A DNA stretch of 64,000 nt, taken from NCBI RefSeq assembly GCF_963668385.1, contig NZ_OY764327.1:3006001-3070000 (forward strand). The letters run 5' to 3'. A model generated the notes under the pieces. The model saw nothing but the letters and a program-made list of their open reading frames with translations. It had not been told where the DNA came from and searched no databases. Origin of the DNA: an uncultured Carboxylicivirga sp. GTDB taxonomy: Bacteria; Bacteroidota; Bacteroidia; Bacteroidales; Marinilabiliaceae. The translations under genes and the position numbers were made by a program. Position 1 is the stretch's first letter; each line of letters begins with the position of its first letter. Positions 1-7,988 of the stretch are shown here, in pieces.

Positions 1-1437
1 GCTTTCGTTGAATTTGTCGTATGACTTGTTTTGTGATGCAAACTTTGCAGCCTTAGCATATACTTGTTGATTCGTTTTTGAGCTGTAAGTAATCTGACGA
101 TCAAGAGTTGCAATGTTGTATTTTGTAACAGGTTTACCTTTGTCCTGAATGTTGATAATGTGTGTACCAAACTGAGTTTGAACTTTAACAATATCACCTA
201 CTTTGCCATTGAAACAAGCATCGTTGAATTCAGGAACCATCGTACCTTCGTTGAACCAACCTAAATCACCACCATTAATAGCTGAGCCTGGATCTTGTGA
301 ATTTTTACGTGCAATTTCAGCAAAATTAGCACCTCCTTTAACCAAGTTGTATAAGCTATCAGCAACGGCAGGATCTTTAACTAATATATGGCGTGCTTTA
401 ACTGAGTCTGGTAATTGTTTTACATCAACCAAACGAGTTAATTTATAAGTTTCGCCTTCTAAATAGGGTCCGTAAACTTCACCAATTTGTGCAGCACTAA
501 CAAAATCTTGAATTTTAGCACTTAACTGCTCCATTTTCCAGTTGCGATCAACATATTCAGTTTCTGAATTCATTTTTACGTACTGTATAGGATCAGTTGC
601 AGGATCAGCAAATTCAGTTCTTGCTTTTTTGATCCAGTCTAAAGTTGCAGCTCTGTCTTCATCAGAAGGTTTTACTTCAAAAGAAACATATTCTACATCC
701 CGAGAAGCCTCTTGTTTGTAGTTTTCAATGTTTTTATTGTAGTAATCTTTAATCTCGCTTTCAGAAACAGCAACAGTTGAATCTGGTATAGTAGCATAAC
801 GTTGTACGATGAAATCAAAATCAACAGCTGATTTTTTAGCTTCAGCTTCAACTTTTGCTTGTGCTGTTGTTATAAACATACCTTTCTGCATAAGATCAGT
901 ATATTTTTTCATCAAACGCTCTTTCTTGATTTGTTTTTCAAGAAATTGCCAGTAGAACTGAGCATTCGGATCTGAATCTTTTTGTCTAAGGAAATTAATT
1001 ACTTGTTGTTTGTCGAACATTCCCGTTTGAGGGTTTGTAAACATTTGACGAATTTGAGGGTGTACATTTTTACCTGTAGCCATTTCAAAAATTTCGTCTG
1101 CAGTTACCTGAATGCCTAGTTGATCGTACTTTTCGTCCATTATAACGTCCTGTACCATTTGATTCCACGCTTGTTCTCTAAGCTGGTATGATGTATTCTC
1201 ATCCATAGCAGACGAACGTGAATTCAATTTGTAATAATCTTCCCATTCAGTTAAATAAGCCTGAAATTCAGGTAATGATACTGAAGTTCCGTTAATTTTA
1301 GCAATTTCCATTTGACTGCTTCTAAACATAGAACCTCCAGAGTTCATTAAGTCTCCCAACAAAAAGGCAGCCATACCGACTCCGATCACAACGATCACTA
1401 AACCGGCTTTGCTCCTAATTTTCTCTAATGTTGCCAT
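1..1437 (-). CDS. Membrane-anchored peptidylprolyl isomerase, PpiD/SurA-like (3' end outside window)
   Basis: Folding factor for proteins crossing or entering the envelope. Reading the minus strand from an ATG at 1437 gives 479 codons without a stop, so the C-terminus lies beyond the left edge. An N-terminal hydrophobic anchor (about residues 12-30, GLVIVVIGVGMAAFLLG) is followed by a long SurA-N-like helical region. A PPIC rotamase (parvulin) domain follows at about residues 345-425, with RHILVK, the GGDLGWF signature and FGTHII. This anchor/SurA-N/PPIC order is that of PpiD-type chaperones. It is the last visible gene of a minus-strand envelope cluster that starts at coaX. The family call is firm; the exact client proteins are unknown. 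Confidence 0.9.
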   Translation of the reverse strand, partial: MATLEKIRSKAGLVIVVIGVGMAAFLLGDLMNSGGSMFRSSQMEIAKINGTSVSLPEFQAYLTEWEDYYKLNSRSSAMDENTSYQLREQAWNQMVQDVIMDEKYDQLGIQVTADEIFEMATGKNVHPQIRQMFTNPQTGMFDKQQVINFLRQKDSDPNAQFYWQFLEKQIKKERLMKKYTDLMQKGMFITTAQAKVEAEAKKSAVDFDFIVQRYATIPDSTVAVSESEIKDYYNKNIENYKQEASRDVEYVSFEVKPSDEDRAATLDWIKKARTEFADPATDPIQYVKMNSETEYVDRNWKMEQLSAKIQDFVSAAQIGEVYGPYLEGETYKLTRLVDVKQLPDSVKARHILVKDPAVADSLYNLVKGGANFAEIARKNSQDPGSAINGGDLGWFNEGTMVPEFNDACFNGKVGDIVKVQTQFGTHIINIQDKGKPVTKYNIATLDRQITYSSKTNQQVYAKAAKFASQNKSYDKFNES

Positions 1438-1548
1438 TCCTTATTACTTATAATTATTGTCTTTTTTCAAAATAGGTTACGAATATACAAAAAACATAGT
1501 ATTATGCATTCTTAGTATGAGTCTTTATCCAAGAAAGTTGTAAACAGG

Positions 1549-2814
1549 TTATTGCGATGAAATAGAAATTTTGACCAATTCAATTCTTGCATTGGTAGCC
1601 TCAATGATTTGAAAGGTGAAATTTCCAATGGTTATTATGTCATTAACTTCAGGAATTGATTTATTATGAGTTAATATCAAACCTGCTATGGTTTCGTATT
1701 CTTCCGATTGAGGCAGATGTATATCATATTTCTCGTTTAGATAGTCAATCTCAAGTCGCGCAGAAAAGATATACTCGTTCTCTCTTATTTGTTGTTCAAT
1801 GTGTTCCGATACATCATGTTCATCATCAATTTCTCCAAAAATTTCTTCTAAAATATCTTCTAGGGTCACTACCCCGGCAGTACCGCCAAACTCATCAACC
1901 ACTAATGCAATACTTTTATGCTCTTTGGTAAAAAGTTCTAAAACTTTATTGGCAGTCATTGTTTCGGGTACAATGGATATAGGACTTACGCAATTACGTA
2001 GCTTTTTCGGATTTTTGAATAACGATGATACATGCACATATCCAATAATATTATCGATACTATCTTTGTATACTAAAATTTTGGAAAGTCCAGTTTCGAT
2101 AAATTTTTGGCGTAATGGCATTATCTCTTCCTGTACTTCAATGGCCTGTAAATCGGTACGGGGTACTATACAATCTCTGATTTTTAACTTTGAAAAATCC
2201 AGCGCATTCTTCAATAATTTGATTTCGTGCGATGGTTCATCTTTGTGATCGTTTTTTTCGTTATGTTCGGTAAGTAAGTTATCGAGATCAACCTTTCCAA
2301 GCATCCATTGAGCCTGAGGTTGCATTTGTCTTTTGCGCATTAATACCTTTATCACAATGTCAGAGAGTAGCATAGTTAATCTACTAATTGGATAAAGCAT
2401 TACGTAAAAAAATAAAAGTGGTATTGCAAAAATGTTTAATAACATGGTAGGATGAATCCTAAATACCGTTTTGGGCAGAAATTCGGCAGTTATTAAAATG
2501 ATAAGTGTTGATAATGATGTTTGTAAAAGTAAGATGCCACTATCGGATTGAGTAATAAATTCTCTGATAAATGGATCTAGTATATCGGCCATTTGTAAGC
2601 CATAAATAACTAAAGCTACATTATTACCAACTAAAATAGTTGACAGAAATACTCCTGGATTTCGCACAAAACGATCAATAATCCGGGCGGGGAAGGGGTA
2701 CTTTTTTTTGTTTAACTCAAGTAGTAGTTTGTTTGAACTAAAAAAAGCCATCTCGCAGCCCGAAAAGAAGGCTGAGAAAATTAAGGTAAGTAAAATTATT
2801 GTGTAATGATTCAT
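1549..2814 (-). CDS. CNNM/CBS-domain membrane protein, CorC/HlyC family (GldE-like)
   Basis: A 421-residue inner-membrane protein of the hemolysin-C/CorC family. The N-terminal CNNM transmembrane domain (about 1-190) contains several hydrophobic stretches and a GCEMAFFS start motif. Two CBS repeats follow (about 205-330, including LVVDEFGGTAGVVTLEDILEEI), then the CorC_HlyC C-terminal domain (about 345-420). Relatives are proposed divalent-cation exporters. In gliding Bacteroidota the paralogue GldE acts with the gliding/T9SS apparatus. The gene lies between lptC and the PPIase, all on the minus strand. The family is certain; GldE versus generic hemolysin family cannot be settled here. Confidence 0.9.
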   Translation of the reverse strand: MNHYTIILLTLIFSAFFSGCEMAFFSSNKLLLELNKKKYPFPARIIDRFVRNPGVFLSTILVGNNVALVIYGLQMADILDPFIREFITQSDSGILLLQTSLSTLIILITAEFLPKTVFRIHPTMLLNIFAIPLLFFYVMLYPISRLTMLLSDIVIKVLMRKRQMQPQAQWMLGKVDLDNLLTEHNEKNDHKDEPSHEIKLLKNALDFSKLKIRDCIVPRTDLQAIEVQEEIMPLRQKFIETGLSKILVYKDSIDNIIGYVHVSSLFKNPKKLRNCVSPISIVPETMTANKVLELFTKEHKSIALVVDEFGGTAGVVTLEDILEEIFGEIDDEHDVSEHIEQQIRENEYIFSARLEIDYLNEKYDIHLPQSEEYETIAGLILTHNKSIPEVNDIITIGNFTFQIIEATNARIELVKISISSQ

Positions 2815-2853
2815 TTAAGCAATGCAACTAATAGATGAGAAAGATAGGAAAAA

Positions 2854-3483
2854 TTAATTGGATCCATCATCTTCAATTTCCATTTCTCCGCTAAGATCGA
2901 GTATATGCCAGTTTTCCATATTTTGGTCCGATTCAAAACCTGTTCCCATCCACACTTCATCCTCCCTTGTTATCTTAACAAATTTATCGGAGTAGATAAG
3001 TTCTTTTTTTGTATCCCAAAATAGTTGCTCGGTGTTTAAAACTTCGTTTTTCTCACTAACCGCTTCAACATCATTGTTTAGCTCCCAGAGTTCATCTTTT
3101 TCGTAGTATATAGCATGGCGGCATTTAATCTGCCCTCTAATAGTACCGTCTGTATTATAGGTGATTACATTTAACCCTTGAGGAAATTCTATACGGGCCT
3201 CTTCTTTAGAGTAAGTATAGTGTTCCATTTCAGGTGTTATTACTCGTCTTTCAACTCTACCCGAGTCAGTAAAAACACTTTCTAAATCATGAAAGGTTAA
3301 AGAGGGTACCTCTTCTCTATTACTAATAGCTTGAATTTCTTCAGGCTTATTGGGTGCACATGAACTCATAAATACACAAACAGCAAGCAGTATAAAACTG
3401 CTTGCTGAGAATATGTAGTTAATTCTATTTCTTAAATAAGTTGTCAAGTTCTTATTTTTTAGCTCTAACTGTTGTTTGAACAT
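2854..3483 (-). CDS. lptC: LptC-like LPS-export lipoprotein
   Basis: Periplasmic part of the lipopolysaccharide bridge. The product is about 209 residues: a hydrophobic segment ending in FMSSC, a plausible lipobox, then a beta-rich body (roughly 70-190) with the LptC-like pattern FPQGLNVITYNTDGTIRGQI followed by DNDVEA/LNTEQLFWD-type strands. The start is uncertain. An ATG at 3483 overlaps the upstream gene by 32 bases, an ATG at 3516 overlaps more, and a TTG at 3447 would sit four bases past the upstream stop. Position after the TPR gene and before the CBS protein matches a gene order common in Bacteroidota. Another lipid A transport component, the OstA-like protein, lies far away at 58142. 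Confidence 0.8.
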   Translation of the reverse strand: MFKQQLELKNKNLTTYLRNRINYIFSASSFILLAVCVFMSSCAPNKPEEIQAISNREEVPSLTFHDLESVFTDSGRVERRVITPEMEHYTYSKEEARIEFPQGLNVITYNTDGTIRGQIKCRHAIYYEKDELWELNNDVEAVSEKNEVLNTEQLFWDTKKELIYSDKFVKITREDEVWMGTGFESDQNMENWHILDLSGEMEIEDDGSN

Positions 3484-4807
3484 TAATCCATCCTCCCAAT
3501 TTATAGGCAGCACCATCTTTTAGGTTACGGAAGAAAATTTCTTCTGTGCCTGGGAAGTATTGTGAGTACATCACAATTAAGTCGTGTGCTTTAGCGGCTG
3601 ATTCAGGATCAACAGATTTTGCTTTTGCGAATTGATCAACAGCAGCCCAATATGCTGTTTTGTGTTCAAATTCATCAGCACCAAAACTGTTAGCTGCAGC
3701 GGCATAAGCTTTACCAATCATCATGTATGGCTCACCCCAGTTTGGTCGTAATGCAATTGCCTTGTTAGCTTCTGCTCGTACAGATGAATATTGCTTTTGT
3801 GACAAATAAATGATAGAAAGGTAATTGTGATATTTAGCTTTTGTATCATTGTCTTCTTCTAATTCAATAGCTTGTTTACCGTATTCAATAGCTTTGTCAA
3901 GATCATTTGTCTTCAAATACATCTGCATTAAACCGAATGCTGAAGATGATGAAGGCTCGATGTTATGTAAGTGCTCCGATGTTTTATAGAATAGATCAGA
4001 ATCGGTACAATCACTTTTTGCTAACAAACGGTTCACTCTTTTTAACCAGTCTAAATCTTCAGAATACTCAGATAATTGTGGACCAAAAATGTTAGCTAAT
4101 GTTTCACAATCAGCTGCACCACTTTGAGCAAAAATTGCTTCAACTCTGTTTTTAAGATCAGTTAAAGTGTTTTTTGCATCAGCTTTGGATGTTGCGTCAA
4201 TTTGCTTTTGAAAAATGTTTGAAACCTCAATGTAGGTATCAACTAAATCTTCAGCTGAAGTTACATCCATTTTATAAGTGGCAACAGTACTTACCATATA
4301 TGATAATAATACAGCAGGTTGAGTACGTGTTTTGCGTTCACTAACAGAAGTTTTTAACAATGCCTGAGCTTCTTTTAATACTTCAGGGTCATCTTTTTTA
4401 AAAGTAAGCATTGAAACAGCTTTCTTACCATTGATGTACGAAGCAGGGTATCTTTTATGATCTCCAAAATATTGAATTCTTTGGTCATAAATTTTCATTA
4501 AAAGCTGATACAACTCTTCCTGTTTAGTAGCGTCTTTTTCTTTCTTCAACATGGTAGAAACCATTATTTCACCATTCGAATAGATGTTCATAGTTGAAGA
4601 AGGACATTCGTTAAATGCAATTTGCCAGTATGGAAAAGCTTCTTTAAAATTCTTTTGCTTGTAATATTCCGAATAAAGCGAAAGGTTTTCTAAGCAGCGT
4701 GTGCTGTCCTCACCGTGTCCATACTTGGACCCATCTTCAACTCCCTTTTGTGCAAATACTGCTGTACTTAAAAGTAAAGCAGTAATTAGTAATGTAGTAA
4801 TTTTCAT
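3452..4807 (-). CDS. Secreted tetratricopeptide-repeat protein
   Basis: A 451-residue protein with a signal peptide (MKITTLLITALLLSTAVFA, cut before QKG). The body is helical; the C-terminal half has recognisable TPR units at about 290-420, for example LDKAIEYGKQAIELEEDN and YSSVRAEANKAIALRPNWGEPY. It probably acts as a periplasmic protein-interaction scaffold. It is encoded between the outer-membrane barrel gene (gap about 27 bases) and lptC (overlap), which suggests one transcript devoted to the envelope. An in-frame ATG two codons upstream (4813) is an equally possible start. No enzyme motif is visible and the partner is unknown. Confidence 0.8.
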   Translation of the reverse strand: MKITTLLITALLLSTAVFAQKGVEDGSKYGHGEDSTRCLENLSLYSEYYKQKNFKEAFPYWQIAFNECPSSTMNIYSNGEIMVSTMLKKEKDATKQEELYQLLMKIYDQRIQYFGDHKRYPASYINGKKAVSMLTFKKDDPEVLKEAQALLKTSVSERKTRTQPAVLLSYMVSTVATYKMDVTSAEDLVDTYIEVSNIFQKQIDATSKADAKNTLTDLKNRVEAIFAQSGAADCETLANIFGPQLSEYSEDLDWLKRVNRLLAKSDCTDSDLFYKTSEHLHNIEPSSSSAFGLMQMYLKTNDLDKAIEYGKQAIELEEDNDTKAKYHNYLSIIYLSQKQYSSVRAEANKAIALRPNWGEPYMMIGKAYAAAANSFGADEFEHKTAYWAAVDQFAKAKSVDPESAAKAHDLIVMYSQYFPGTEEIFFRNLKDGAAYKLGGWINVQTTVRAKK

Positions 4808-4834
4808 TGGCATGGTATTGCGGTTTATCTTAAT

Positions 4835-6133
4835 TTATTCAAATTTACGTTTCATGAACCAGTACTCGTGAAGAGTAAGGTTTAAAGTTACTCTAGAATA
4901 GTTTTCTTTAACTAGATTATAATCTGTTGTTCCTCTTTGACCCCATTCATATGCAATATTGAAAGAGGTTTTACTTCTTTTTAATGGTAAACCTACACCA
5001 AAACTTATGCCAAAGTCGGTTAATTGGTGATCGTTTAAAATTAAATAGTCTTTTTTATAAAATGTACCCATTCTGTATCGGATACGTGCTAAGTATGAAT
5101 TGGCGCTGCGTTCATTAGGAATATACTCACCTCCAAAAGCCCATTTTTGCAAATCGGTAGTTTCAGTAAGATCGTCAGGAAATTTAGCGTCACCCCATTT
5201 TTCTAACGTATATTCTGCAGAAAGTGTTAATGTTTCGCGGATATTATAAGAAATACCAATACCCATAATTTCAGGCATTTCAAAAGCATTGTGATTTAGC
5301 GAATTTTGTTCATAATGAAGTGTGTCGGTTGGAATAACCATTGAACCATCCGATTCTAATGTGGTACCCTGAGCAACCAGTTTGGTTACTTTAGCATTAA
5401 TTCCAACTTTAGGACGATATGTTGCTCCTAATATTACATTGTGCTTTTCGTTAATGTTTATTAGGTACTGTACACCAAAATCTAAATAAATATCATTAAT
5501 ACGTAATACCTCTTGTGACCCAAGATATGAAGCGTATGGGTCGTTTTGAAAACGGCTTACGTTTGAGTTTCGTGTTTTACCAAACAAATAAGTCGCATGT
5601 GCACCTAACGATAGGTTTTTAATGGGGCTAAGTGCTAAACCTACATATGTTCGTGTAGTATTACCACTTCCAACAGAAGATGAAATAGAATGATTTCCTG
5701 TGTTTTCAGAATTAGTATTTTCATCATAAAAATCATAGCCAACAGCGGATGCTGGCTGCAATCCAATTGACATAAATCCCCATTTTGCTATAGGAAATCC
5801 AACCGCAAAATAATCAAAATGCATATCAGAAAAACGGGATGTTAAGTCGTTAGTTGTCAGTTTTTGATTGTAATTCATTAATCCACCCTCGAAATAAAAC
5901 GACATTGAATCTAGCCCCATGTAAGAAGCCGGGTTCATATTGTTAAGGTTGAATGAGTTTTGAAGAGCAATACCGGTTCGCCCCATTGCAGCATTTCGGC
6001 CGAAACCTCCATCTTGCAATTCACCAATGCCATACCTTGAATAAGGTGAATAGGTACGTTTTTGAGCACTGGCCGAAAACGTTAGTAAAGCAATAAAAAT
6101 AAGGGCTAAGCCACTCTTATATGTTTTGTACAT
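4835..6133 (-). CDS. Outer-membrane beta-barrel protein (FadL/OmpP1-like)
   Basis: A 432-residue protein with a signal peptide (about 1-23, ending SASA). It then has alternating amphipathic strands and an aromatic C-terminus (WFMKRKFE) as in outer-membrane barrels. The N-terminal YSRYGIGELQDGGFGRNAAMGRTG and NNMNPASY motifs are typical of a conserved Bacteroidota outer-membrane family related to FadL-type hydrophobic-compound transporters. The gene overlaps the end of coaX by 17 bases and is followed by the TPR protein, so it is probably translationally coupled. The substrate is unknown; the barrel call is well supported, the transport role less so. Confidence 0.75.
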   Translation of the reverse strand: MYKTYKSGLALIFIALLTFSASAQKRTYSPYSRYGIGELQDGGFGRNAAMGRTGIALQNSFNLNNMNPASYMGLDSMSFYFEGGLMNYNQKLTTNDLTSRFSDMHFDYFAVGFPIAKWGFMSIGLQPASAVGYDFYDENTNSENTGNHSISSSVGSGNTTRTYVGLALSPIKNLSLGAHATYLFGKTRNSNVSRFQNDPYASYLGSQEVLRINDIYLDFGVQYLININEKHNVILGATYRPKVGINAKVTKLVAQGTTLESDGSMVIPTDTLHYEQNSLNHNAFEMPEIMGIGISYNIRETLTLSAEYTLEKWGDAKFPDDLTETTDLQKWAFGGEYIPNERSANSYLARIRYRMGTFYKKDYLILNDHQLTDFGISFGVGLPLKRSKTSFNIAYEWGQRGTTDYNLVKENYSRVTLNLTLHEYWFMKRKFE

Positions 6134-6851
6134 TGTAATCTAGAATTCTATTAAGTCCAATAAGTACCAAGTTAGGAGCTACAAAGATGGGATTTTTTAA
6201 TTTCCTTGCAAAAAATTCTGCATCACCACCGGTAATTATAGGGGTAAGATCTTGGTAACTACCTTTAAAATGTTCTATAAGTCCATCAATTTCTAAACAA
6301 ATACTGTTTTGAACACCTGCTTCAATAGCAGATTGAGTTGAATTGCCCAGAAATGGAGCTGAATTATTTTTTTCAACAAGAGGTAAACGACTTGTGAAAT
6401 TATTTAAGGCCTTGAATCGCATTTGTAAACCTGGTGATATATTTCCTCCCAAAAACTCGTTGAATTTATTTATCAATTCGTAAGTTAAAGCGGTTCCTGC
6501 ATCAAAAACAAGCAGATCTCTGTTTGGATACAATTCAATAGCACCTGCTATAGCAGCAAGTCTATCTTTGCCCATTGAATCTTTTGTTCGATAATTCCAA
6601 CTAAAAGGAAGGTTAGTGGAGTGAGATAATTCAATAAAAGAGTTTACTTCATTTTTTAAATTATTAGCAAGTTCAATATTTCGCTCTTCAACCACTGATG
6701 ATAAGATGACGTTTGAAATTGGATACTTTCTAAGCAGTTTTGCTATTTCACTTTTGTCAAGAAAATTGATTGAATCAGAAGCTATGAACTTCCGCTGGTC
6801 AAAAATACCGTATTTTAGATGGGTATTTCCTCTGTCAATAACTAAATTCAC
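6117..6851 (-). CDS. coaX: Type III pantothenate kinase
   Basis: Catalyses ATP-dependent phosphorylation of pantothenate, the first step of coenzyme A synthesis, in the cytoplasm. The 244 residues carry the ASKHA-fold motifs of CoaX: the N-terminal phosphate loop DRGNTHLKYGIF, GKDRLAAIAGAIEL in the middle, DAGTALTYE (phosphate-2 loop) and GGNISPGLQMRFKAL. Length and motif order are normal for the family. It is the first gene of the minus-strand envelope cluster, divergent from the receiver-PAS gene with a 99-base gap that presumably holds both promoters. Confidence 0.95.
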   Translation of the reverse strand: MNLVIDRGNTHLKYGIFDQRKFIASDSINFLDKSEIAKLLRKYPISNVILSSVVEERNIELANNLKNEVNSFIELSHSTNLPFSWNYRTKDSMGKDRLAAIAGAIELYPNRDLLVFDAGTALTYELINKFNEFLGGNISPGLQMRFKALNNFTSRLPLVEKNNSAPFLGNSTQSAIEAGVQNSICLEIDGLIEHFKGSYQDLTPIITGGDAEFFARKLKNPIFVAPNLVLIGLNRILDYNVQNI

Positions 6852-6950
6852 GCTACGTTTTATGTTGATTATTGATTTGGTTGTTTTTTTAATAGGTACA
6901 AAGATAAGATATATTACTGCGAAACCTGTGCTAACTGAGAAAATTTGTTT

Positions 6951-7988
6951 ATGAGAAAAGTTGTTGTAGTAGAGGACGATAAGTTTATTGCGGCTATCTT
7001 TACCATGTTCCTTCGCGAATTAGGTCATGAACTGGTGGGCAGATGTTCAACTGGGGCTGAAGCTCTAGATTTGTGTCATCGTCTTCGACCTGATGTTGTG
7101 TTAATGGATATTCATCTGGACGGTGAATTGGATGGTATTCAAACATCTGAACAGCTTCGACGTGAATTAGATATTCCAGTTATTTATGTATCATCAGATA
7201 CAAGTAGTCAGGTTATTAAGCGCGCAATAGTCTCTAATTCGTATGGATATCTGGTTAAACCCGTAAATAAAAAGGAACTAGGAATAAGCATTGATTTAGC
7301 GTTTTATAAACATCGGGTGGATCAGGAGCAAAGGGAAAGAGAACGTGGTTATCGTCAGTTTATTAGTGATGCTCCCATGCCATTAATGATTTTACAAGAG
7401 GGTAAAATACAGTATCTTAATCATTTAGCACTTGATTTGTTTAAAACACATTATATGGAAGATGTGATCATGCTTCCGTATCTGAACTTCGTAGAACCTG
7501 AGTTTAAAGAGATGGTACAGTCAATACTATCTGAATTTAAAAATAAAGGACAAGGGTTTCAGAATGAACTTTTGGCTATGCAAGATGTGCATGGCCAGGT
7601 TTTTTATGCAAAAATTTCTGGATCTCCAATTGTTTTTAATAAGAAGAAGTCGTTACAAGTTACTATGGTTGAAGCTTCAGATATGGAATATAGTAATAAG
7701 ACATCTTTGGCTTATAAAACGATGATTGATTCTTTTGGACTTCCGTATTTTATAACTAATAGTAAACTCGAAATAAAAGAGCTAAGCTATAGTACTTTAT
7801 TTAATGGTTTGGAGTTAAACGGAGTTAATCTCGACGAAAAGCCCGAATACTTTGAAAAGGTAGATGATGTTACTAGCATGGTATATAAGTTAAAAGCAGA
7901 AGGCCGTCAGGCAACTTTATTTAAAAGCCATATTATTAAGGATGCCTCTGGGGGAATTTATGAAATCTTCTTTTATCCGGGTAAATAG
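6951..7988 (+). CDS. Response regulator: receiver domain plus PAS-like region, no DNA-binding output
   Basis: The product is 345 residues. The receiver domain (about 1-120) has the acidic pair in VVVEDDKF, the phospho-acceptor aspartate in VLMDIHLDGELDG, the switch serine in VIYVSSDT and the lysine in YLVKPVNKKEL, so it should be phosphorylatable. After a charged helix, residues 135-240 resemble a PAS domain (FISDAPMPLMILQEGKIQYLN). A second, weaker PAS-like region covers about 250-345. No helix-turn-helix, GGDEF or kinase domain is present. ATG at 6951 was chosen over a TTG six bases upstream. It is convergent with mfd, with the stop codons abutting. The partner kinase is not adjacent. Confidence 0.85.
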   Translation: MRKVVVVEDDKFIAAIFTMFLRELGHELVGRCSTGAEALDLCHRLRPDVVLMDIHLDGELDGIQTSEQLRRELDIPVIYVSSDTSSQVIKRAIVSNSYGYLVKPVNKKELGISIDLAFYKHRVDQEQRERERGYRQFISDAPMPLMILQEGKIQYLNHLALDLFKTHYMEDVIMLPYLNFVEPEFKEMVQSILSEFKNKGQGFQNELLAMQDVHGQVFYAKISGSPIVFNKKKSLQVTMVEASDMEYSNKTSLAYKTMIDSFGLPYFITNSKLEIKELSYSTLFNGLELNGVNLDEKPEYFEKVDDVTSMVYKLKAEGRQATLFKSHIIKDASGGIYEIFFYPGK

